Assembly: GCA_013152795.1 (NCBI GenBank)
Contig: JAADFS010000058.1
Location: 1-11,737 of the forward strand
From: Deferribacteres bacterium
GTDB taxonomy: Bacteria; Nitrospirota; Thermodesulfovibrionia; UBA6902
Direction of reading: 5' to 3'
Length of the DNA stretch: 11,737 nt
The notes beneath the pieces are model-generated. The model saw only the letters and a list, made by a program, of their open reading frames with translations. It did no database searches and was not told the origin of the DNA. A program made the translations under genes and the position numbers. Positions 1 to 4,791 of this stretch are shown one piece after another (the first letter of the stretch is position 1; each line of letters opens with the position of its first letter).

Positions 1-180
1 CCGTCCTCCGTGTCGGTTAACCGTGTCCGTTTCTGTTGTTTGTCTTTTACGGTCACGGACAACGGACACGAATCACGGTCAGTTGATATGCTGTGCGAAG
101 TATTTCCTGAAGGTATCGCAGATAAAGCTTTTCCGGCAGGCTCTCCTGCCCGCAGGCGATATTTTTATGCCGCTGTAAGG
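1..180. repeat. Palindromic repeat copy A (right part of a long copy, cut by window edge)
   Basis: This is the right portion of the repeat family described at 3847-4064; its left end lies outside the window. Positions about 111-180 match the right ends of the copies at 3022-3234 and 3847-4064, including the TATCGCAGATAAAGCTTTTC segment, the hairpin GGCAGG-CTCT-CCTGCC at 135-150 and a terminal ATTTTTATGCCGCTGTAAGG. Positions about 1-90 hold an internal module shared with the copy at 6902-7090. The terminal TAAGG (176-180) lies 14 bases before the ATG at 195 and could serve as a weak Shine-Dalgarno site; that role is inferred. Confidence 0.8.
22..70. repeat. 10-bp inverted repeat within the internal module of copy A
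   Basis: CGTGTCCGTT at 22-31 is perfectly complementary to AACGGACACG at 61-70, giving a potential stem-loop with a 29-base loop. The same stem with the same loop length recurs at 7014-7062. The flanking sequence (TCCTCCGTGTC... before, CACGAAT... after) is also shared, so this is a defined module and not a chance palindrome. Confidence 0.8.
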
Positions 181-194
181 TTAAGAATTTGAAT

Positions 195-1307
195 ATGAAA
201 ATTCTCGTAACAGGCGGTGCGGGCTTCATAGGCTCGCATACAACGGACAGGCTGCTCAGGGAGGGTTATGAAGTGAGAATCCTCGATAACCTCCAGAAGC
301 CCGTTCACTTAAAGGGCAGGCCGGATTATATCCCTGAAGAGGCGGAATTCATACTGGGGGATGTAAGGGACAAGGCCGTCCTTGAAAATGCGCTGGAGGG
401 GGTGGATGCCGTCTATCATTTCGCGGCATACCAGGATTATCTTCCGGATTTCAGCACTTATTTTCATGTAAACTGTGTCAGCACGGCCCTTATCTACGAA
501 ATCATTGTCGCGAAAAAACTGCCTGTAAGGAAGGTCATAGTCGCATCATCTCAGGCAGTGCTGGGAGAGGGCTTGTACAGGTGCCCGGATCACGGGGAGA
601 TGATACCTGATATCCGGCTCGAGGAACAGCTTTCCAGGGGTGACTGGGAGCATCACTGCCCTCACTGCGGCAAATATATGAAACACCTGCCCACCCCCGA
701 GTCAATGACCAATCCCCAGAACCAGTATGCAATGTCCAAACATACCCAGGAAATGATAGCAATCAACCTGGGGAAGAGATATGATATTCCGTCCGTTGCC
801 ATGCGCTATTCCATTGTCCAGGGCCCCAGGCAGTCCTTTTATAATGCCTACTCAGGCGCAATGAGGATATTCGCCCTCCATCTGTATTTCGGCAAACCGC
901 CGGTTATCTATGAAGACGGGATGCAGGTCAGGGACTATGTTAACTATCGTGACGTTGTCGAGGCGAACATAAAGGTGCTGCACGACGACAGGGCAAATTA
1001 TCAGGGCTTCAACGTAGGGGGCGGCAGGGAGTATACGGTGATTGATTTCTACAGGAAGATGGAACAGGTAACCGGCAAGCACATAGAGCCCGTTATTGCG
1101 CGATATTACCGCTATGGAGACACGAGGCACATATTCTCTGATATAAGCAGACTCAGATCACTCGGCTGGAAGCCGGAATTTTCCGTGGAGGACAGTATAA
1201 GGGAGTACTGGGAGTATCTCAACAGCCGCACTGACATAGAAGACATTCTGGAGTATGCGGAAAAGACGATGAAGACCATGGGTGTTGTGAGGCGGGTGAG
1301 GCAATGA
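195..1307 (+). CDS. NAD-dependent epimerase/dehydratase (extended SDR)
   Basis: This is a cytoplasmic extended short-chain dehydrogenase/reductase that probably epimerises or dehydrates a nucleotide sugar. Visible are the N-terminal NAD motif GGAGFIGSH (residues 7-15), a beta-strand ending in D31 that would bind the NAD ribose, the catalytic S118/S119 in VIVASSQ, and the active-site Y178-x3-K182 pair. The 370-residue length is normal or slightly long. Residues 130-158 carry a Cys/His cluster (C130, H133, C155, C158 in CPHC) suggesting a zinc-knuckle-like insert before the active-site Tyr; from memory, related dTDP-rhamnose-4-epimerase-like SDRs also have an insert here. The ATG at 195 is chosen over an in-frame TTG at 189 because the protein then begins exactly at the Rossmann fold. 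The stop overlaps the next gene by ATGA (1304-1307). The substrate is not determined; context suggests a GDP- or NDP-heptose or deoxy-sugar. Confidence 0.9.
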   Translation: MKILVTGGAGFIGSHTTDRLLREGYEVRILDNLQKPVHLKGRPDYIPEEAEFILGDVRDKAVLENALEGVDAVYHFAAYQDYLPDFSTYFHVNCVSTALIYEIIVAKKLPVRKVIVASSQAVLGEGLYRCPDHGEMIPDIRLEEQLSRGDWEHHCPHCGKYMKHLPTPESMTNPQNQYAMSKHTQEMIAINLGKRYDIPSVAMRYSIVQGPRQSFYNAYSGAMRIFALHLYFGKPPVIYEDGMQVRDYVNYRDVVEANIKVLHDDRANYQGFNVGGGREYTVIDFYRKMEQVTGKHIEPVIARYYRYGDTRHIFSDISRLRSLGWKPEFSVEDSIREYWEYLNSRTDIEDILEYAEKTMKTMGVVRRVRQ

Positions 1308-2035
1308 AGGCGTTTCTGCTTGCCGCTGGTAAAGGTACACGCTTGCAGCCGCTGACCCTGCATACGCCGAAATGCCTCGTGCCTGTGGGCGGCAGGCCGC
1401 TGATCGAGTACTGGTTTGATCTTTTCGAGTTCCATGGAATAGACGAGATACTGATAAACACCTCGCACCTGGCTGAAAAAGTGAGGGCCTATATAACTGA
1501 AAATTCAAGGGGTCTCAGGATAAAGCTGACATTCGAGGAGACTCTTCTTGGAAGCGGTGGTACAATAAAGAAGAACTGGGATTTTGTCAGGAAGGAGGAG
1601 GCTTTTTTCATCTTTTATGCCGACAACCTCACAAACATCGACCTGGGCAAGATGGCCGGATTTCATAATGAAAAGAAAATAGACTTTACACTGGCGCTCT
1701 TTAAGGTGCCCAATCCCGGGGAATGCGGGATCGTTGAACTGGATGAAGATTCAATGGTTGTTTCATTTACCGAAAAACCGGAAAATCCTGTTTCGGATAC
1801 GGCGTTTGCGGGTATTATGCTGAGCACAGGGGCGCTGGCGGATTTCTTCCCCGAGAGGGATATATTCGACCTCGGTTATGATGTGCTCCCCCGCCTCGCC
1901 GGTCGCGCAGCAGGATACATTACTGAAGATTACCTGCTTGATATAGGGACACGCGAAAAACTGTACCAGGCGGAGGAAGACATCAAAAACAATAAATTCC
2001 GCATAATGATGAACTGGAGCGGTATGATAAAATGA
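1304..2035 (+). CDS. hddC: Sugar-1-phosphate nucleotidyltransferase, HddC-like (putative heptose-1-phosphate guanylyltransferase)
   Basis: It transfers a nucleoside monophosphate from an NTP to a sugar 1-phosphate. The 243-residue protein has the family signature LLAAGKGTRLQPLT (5-18) followed by PKCLVPVGGRPLI (22-34), the LGSGGT loop (82-87), a metal-binding Asp in YADN (D107), an EKP motif (157-159) and a second Asp in LDIGTREKL (D213). It lacks the C-terminal left-handed beta-helix of longer bifunctional enzymes, as expected for the short RmlA/HddC class. It overlaps the epimerase upstream and the GHMP kinase downstream by ATGA, so translation is probably coupled. The HddC assignment rests on the adjacent HddA-like kinase and GmhA-like isomerase; the motifs alone do not separate GTP from CTP, UTP or dTTP use. 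Confidence 0.82.
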   Translation: MKAFLLAAGKGTRLQPLTLHTPKCLVPVGGRPLIEYWFDLFEFHGIDEILINTSHLAEKVRAYITENSRGLRIKLTFEETLLGSGGTIKKNWDFVRKEEAFFIFYADNLTNIDLGKMAGFHNEKKIDFTLALFKVPNPGECGIVELDEDSMVVSFTEKPENPVSDTAFAGIMLSTGALADFFPERDIFDLGYDVLPRLAGRAAGYITEDYLLDIGTREKLYQAEEDIKNNKFRIMMNWSGMIK

Positions 2036-3036
2036 TTATTTCACAGACACCTTTGAGGATAAGTTTTGTAGGCGGCGGCACTGACCTGAAGTCTTTCTAT
2101 CACCGGGAAGCCGGAATGGTTATCAGCGCCGCAATAGATAAATATGTTTATGTGATAGTCAAGGAAAGGTTTGATGACAAGATATATATCAATTATACCC
2201 GTAAAGAGAGGGTCGATGACGTCTCGGAGATAAAACATGATCTCGTCAGGGAGGCAATGAAAAAGGCGGGGGTGACAAGGGGCATCGAAATAACGACCCT
2301 TGCGGATATCCCTTCCGAAGGTTCGGGCTTGGGCTCTTCAAGCAGTATAGCGGTGGGTCTTTTAAACGCCCTGTACATTTTTGCCGGCAATCAGGTCACG
2401 CCGGAGCAGATCGCGAGGGAGGCATGCGAGATCGAGATCGACATCTGCAAAAAACCCATCGGCAAGCAGGACCAGTATATAGCCGCATACGGCGGCCTGA
2501 ATAAAATAACATTTTACCCTGATGAGTCCGTGACTGTATCACGATTGCCGATCTTCAACAGCGACCTTTTAAAGTTCGGCTCCCACCTTCTGCTTTTCTA
2601 TACAAACAAGACAAGAAAGGCGGACCTGATACTCACAAAACAGAAAAAAGGGACAGAGAGCAAACGCGAGACCTTAAGGGCCATGAGAGACCTCGTCCCG
2701 GGCCTGGAAAACTTCCTCGTGCGCGGCAAGTTTGACAAGCTCGGCAGCCTTCTTCATGAGAACTGGCTCCTGAAAAAAAGCCTGGTCGATACTATCTCGA
2801 ATCCTGACATCGACAAGATGTATGAAAGGGCAATAGAGGCCGGCGCGCTGGGCGGCAAGGTATGCGGAGCGGGCGGGGGAGGTTTTCTCTTGCTGTATGT
2901 GAGGAAGGGCAGGCAGGATGCGGTCAGGGCGGCGTTGAAGGATTACCGCGAGCTTCCCTTTATGCTGGATTCATACGGTACAAGGATAATCTTCAGTGAG
3001 GAGTTATTCGACGAAGTAATGCTTAATGTTGCATAA
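2032..3036 (+). CDS. hddA: GHMP-family sugar kinase, HddA-like (putative D-glycero-D-manno-heptose 7-phosphate kinase)
   Basis: This cytoplasmic GHMP kinase would phosphorylate the anomeric carbon of heptose 7-phosphate to give the 1,7-bisphosphate. The 334-residue protein begins with PLRISFVGGGTDL (7-19), the substrate-side motif typical of HddA and fucokinase-like enzymes. It has the ATP-binding PSEGSGLGSSSS loop (94-105), GKQDQY (143-148) and the C-terminal GHMP motif CGAGGGGF (277-284). Start ATG 2032 overlaps the preceding stop, with a GGAG-type site just inside the upstream gene. The last codons (LNVA-stop, about 3022-3036) lie inside repeat copy B, so the repeat supplies the natural stop. 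An L-fucose or other sugar kinase role remains possible, but the cassette favours heptose. Confidence 0.85.
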   Translation: MIISQTPLRISFVGGGTDLKSFYHREAGMVISAAIDKYVYVIVKERFDDKIYINYTRKERVDDVSEIKHDLVREAMKKAGVTRGIEITTLADIPSEGSGLGSSSSIAVGLLNALYIFAGNQVTPEQIAREACEIEIDICKKPIGKQDQYIAAYGGLNKITFYPDESVTVSRLPIFNSDLLKFGSHLLLFYTNKTRKADLILTKQKKGTESKRETLRAMRDLVPGLENFLVRGKFDKLGSLLHENWLLKKSLVDTISNPDIDKMYERAIEAGALGGKVCGAGGGGFLLLYVRKGRQDAVRAALKDYRELPFMLDSYGTRIIFSEELFDEVMLNVA

Positions 3037-3234
3037 ACGGGCAAGGGAGTCTGCCGTAAAACCTTTATAAAGCGATAAGATATTGGAAATAACTCTTTAT
3101 TGCAGGAGATAACGGAAAGTGAAGCTCCAAAAGACGTCAATATGCCGTGCAGAATATTTCCCGAAGGAATCGCAGATAAAGCTTTTCCGGCAGACTCCCT
3201 TGCCCCGCCGGCAGTATTTTATGCCACTGTAAGG
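3022..3234. repeat. Palindromic repeat copy B (long form, 213 bp)
   Basis: This full-length copy begins CTTAATGTTGCATAA and ends TATTTTATGCCACTGTAAGG. Its arms contain perfect 17-base complements: GGGCAAGGGAGTCTGCC at 3039-3055 and the reverse complement at 3189-3205. Imperfect complementarity continues inward through ACCTTTATAAAGCG on the left and CGCAGATAAAGC on the right. The interior matches copy C closely (GGAAATAACTCTTTATTGCA, AAAGACGTCAATA). The left end overlaps the 3' end of the kinase gene and supplies its TAA. The right end lies 42 bases before the gmhA start. Confidence 0.88.
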
Positions 3235-3241
3235 ATTAAGA

Positions 3242-3263
3242 TTAAGGTAAACTTAAGGTAAAC
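3242..3263 (+). repeat. 11-bp tandem direct repeat upstream of gmhA
   Basis: TTAAGGTAAAC occurs twice head to tail at 3242-3252 and 3253-3263, just after repeat copy B. Each unit contains AAGG, but both lie 13 or more bases from the gmhA ATG, so neither is an ideal ribosome binding site. It is probably a local duplication of the TAAGG-type repeat end. Confidence 0.7.
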
Positions 3264-3276
3264 GCCGGGCGATGAC

Positions 3277-3846
3277 ATGAAACAGAAATTCAGCCTGCAA
3301 TATCTGGCGCAGTTGAAAGATCTGCTGGACGTCTTTCCGCATGAACGGTTCGAGGAAATCGCACACGCGCTGCTGTCCGCATACCATGATGAAAGACAGG
3401 TATTCATAATGGGCAACGGCGGCAGCGGGGCCACGGCCTCGCATTTTGTCTGCGATATAAACAAGGGAAGCTGCCTGGAACTGGAAAAGCGCTTCAGGGT
3501 TATCTGCCTGAATGACAACATGCCGAGCATCCTGGCCTATGCCAATGACCTGTCCTATGACAGAATCTTCGTGGAGCCCCTGAAGAATTTCCTCCGGGCG
3601 GGGGATGTCGTCATAGGCATCTCCGGCAGCGGTAATTCGGAAAACGTGCTTCTTGCGGTTTCTTATGCAAAGGAGATGGGTGCTCTGACCATCGGCCTGT
3701 CCGGCTTTGACGGGGGCAGGCTGGCTCAGATCGTGGATATCCCCCTTGTGGCTGCTGTCAGTGATATGCAGAAAGTCGAGGATGTTCACATGATAGTGGT
3801 TCACATGCTGATGCAGTATCTCTGCAGCGCGCTGAATCCGAGCTGA
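3277..3846 (+). CDS. gmhA: SIS-domain phosphoheptose isomerase, GmhA-like
   Basis: It probably converts sedoheptulose 7-phosphate to D-glycero-D-manno-heptose 7-phosphate, the first step of nucleotide-heptose synthesis, in the cytoplasm. The 189-residue protein is a single SIS domain of the usual GmhA length. It has MGNGGSGATASHF (45-57), the phosphate-binding SGSGNSENV loop (116-124) and a C-terminal Q165-x2-E168-x2-H171 with H176, matching the region that carries metal-site residues in GmhA. H56 is in place. The residue aligned by eye with the E. coli catalytic Glu65 appears to be D60 (HFVCDINKG), so this belongs to a divergent subgroup. ATG 3277 is the only sensible start, although the ribosome site is weak. 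Repeat copies flank it on both sides. Confidence 0.85.
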   Translation: MKQKFSLQYLAQLKDLLDVFPHERFEEIAHALLSAYHDERQVFIMGNGGSGATASHFVCDINKGSCLELEKRFRVICLNDNMPSILAYANDLSYDRIFVEPLKNFLRAGDVVIGISGSGNSENVLLAVSYAKEMGALTIGLSGFDGGRLAQIVDIPLVAAVSDMQKVEDVHMIVVHMLMQYLCSALNPS

Positions 3847-4064
3847 CCTTGATGATGTTGCATAAGCGGGCAGGAGAGCCTGCCGGAAAACCTTTATAAA
3901 GCGATGGGATATTCGGAAATAACTCTTTATTGCAGGAGTTAACGGAGAGTGAAGTTCCAAAAGACGTCAATACGCTGTGCGGAATATTCCCTTAAGGTAT
4001 CGCAGATAAAGCTTTTCCGGCAGGCTCTCCTGCCCGCTGGCGGTATTTTTATGCCACTATAAGG
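3847..4064. repeat. Palindromic MITE-like repeat copy C (long form, 218 bp)
   Basis: This is the best-preserved copy. It starts immediately after the gmhA stop and ends in ACTATAAGG 13 bases before the next ATG. Positions 3865-3890 and 4013-4038 form a perfect 26-bp inverted repeat. Complementarity continues inward imperfectly: CTTTAT, GCGAT and GGGATATTC on the left match the reverse complements of ATAAAG, ATCGC and GAATATTCCC on the right. The outer ends are also roughly inverted (CCTTGATGATGTTGCATAA against the reverse complement of TTATGCCACTATAAGG). Each arm is itself a hairpin, GGCAGG-AGAG-CCTGCC on the left and GGCAGG-CTCT-CCTGCC on the right. The copy has no coding potential and no clear target-site duplication. 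It is probably a non-autonomous mobile element, with a possible role as an RNA structure. Confidence 0.9.
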
Positions 4065-4077
4065 ATACCTTACTTAC

Positions 4078-4650
4078 ATGACAGATACAATGAATTTATT
4101 GATGGTCAGGCATGGAGAGATTCTTTCCAATGTAAAGAAAATATACGCCGGAAGGAGCGGGGAAGGCCTGACCGCAAAGGGGCTCGCCCAGGCACGGGAA
4201 GTTGCGGAAAGATTGAGCCGCCGTGATGTGCATGCCCTGTATTCAAGCCCGATCAGGAGAGCGGCCCAGACAGCGCAGATCATAGGGAAGGCGATCGGCC
4301 TGCAACCCGTGACAGAGTATGCATTCCGGGAAATGGAGATGGGGCCGTGGGAGGGAATGTCCGAGGAGGATATTGCCCGTCTGTATCCCGAGGAGTGGCG
4401 TATTTGGCAGGACAGACCTGCGGAACTGGAACTGCCTGGCAGGGAAACTCTGGATGAACTCCTGAAACGGGTTCTTGCAGGGGTTCGGGGCATCGCCCGG
4501 AGCATGGAGGGGCGCACGGTAGTGGTTGTCACGCATGTTGCGGTAATAAGGGTGCTATTGCTCTGGCATGAAGGAAAGAGCCTGAATCTCTATAAGAAGA
4601 TCCATGTGCCCAACGCGGGGATTTTTGAGATAAAAATGACCGTCGAGTAG
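4078..4650 (+). CDS. Histidine phosphatase family protein (phosphoglycerate mutase fold), putative sugar-phosphate phosphatase
   Basis: This cytoplasmic phosphatase belongs to the branch with a phospho-histidine intermediate. The 190-residue protein has the catalytic RHG motif at R11-H12-G13, SSPIRRAAQTA (56-66) with the phosphate-binding Arg, an acidic FREMEMGPWEG segment (83-93) that holds the probable general acid Glu, and the second catalytic His in VVTHVAVIR (H153). Similar proteins are annotated as CobC (alpha-ribazole phosphatase) or phosphoglycerate mutase-like. Here it ends a heptose cassette that lacks GmhB, so dephosphorylation of heptose 1,7-bisphosphate at C7 is a reasonable but unproven role. 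ATG 4078 is preferred over the in-frame ATG at 4090 because AAGG (4061-4064) precedes it. Confidence 0.85.
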   Translation: MTDTMNLLMVRHGEILSNVKKIYAGRSGEGLTAKGLAQAREVAERLSRRDVHALYSSPIRRAAQTAQIIGKAIGLQPVTEYAFREMEMGPWEGMSEEDIARLYPEEWRIWQDRPAELELPGRETLDELLKRVLAGVRGIARSMEGRTVVVVTHVAVIRVLLLWHEGKSLNLYKKIHVPNAGIFEIKMTVE

Positions 4651-4715
4651 GTGCCGCCGCCCTTTTTCATAATAACCTTAAAATAACCTCAAAGCGCCGT
4701 GCATATCCCGGCCCT

Positions 4716-4742
4716 ATCACTTTTATCACTATTGACATCACT
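4716..4742 (+). promoter_or_regulatory. Three ATCACT direct repeats around the -35 box
   Basis: ATCACT occurs at 4716-4721, 4725-4730 and 4737-4742, with the last copy touching the -35 hexamer of the promoter at 4732-4760. Repeats in this position could be a transcription factor operator. The unit is only 6 bases and the spacings (9 and 12) are uneven, so chance is not excluded. Confidence 0.35.
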
Positions 4743-4760
4743 GTCTTTTTCATGTATGTT
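4732..4760 (+). promoter_or_regulatory. Sigma70-type promoter for the deacetylase gene
   Basis: A perfect -35 TTGACA (4732-4737) is followed after 17 bases by TATGTT (4755-4760), which matches four of six bases of the -10 consensus. The predicted transcript would start near 4767, about 25 bases before the ATG at 4792. It lies in the 141-base gap after the phosphatase gene and marks the start of a new transcription unit. Confidence 0.7.
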
Positions 4761-4778
4761 AAGCTATGCATAGAAAAA

Positions 4779-4785
4779 GGGGGGG
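4779..4785 (+). promoter_or_regulatory. G-rich ribosome binding site of the deacetylase gene
   Basis: A run of seven G (4779-4785), preceded by AAAAA, lies 6 bases before ATG 4792. It can pair with the C-rich anti-Shine-Dalgarno sequence, and it fixes this ATG as the start. Confidence 0.55.
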
Positions 4786-4791
4786 ACAGGC

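Noticed and set aside
10..192. 60-codon + strand reading frame
   Set aside because: It is made entirely of repeat copy A and its internal module, has no ribosome site or family resemblance, and overlaps the leader of the epimerase gene.
3253..3960. 235-codon antisense frame over gmhA
   Set aside because: Its termini are repeat sequence and the body is the complement of the well-supported SIS-domain gene.
3022..4064. CRISPR array
   Set aside because: Repeats are long, imperfect, irregularly spaced by whole genes and internally palindromic; there is no spacer pattern.
4651..4690. Rho-independent terminator after the phosphatase gene
   Set aside because: CTTTTT is present after GCCGCCGCC, but no complementary arm is found to form a stem.
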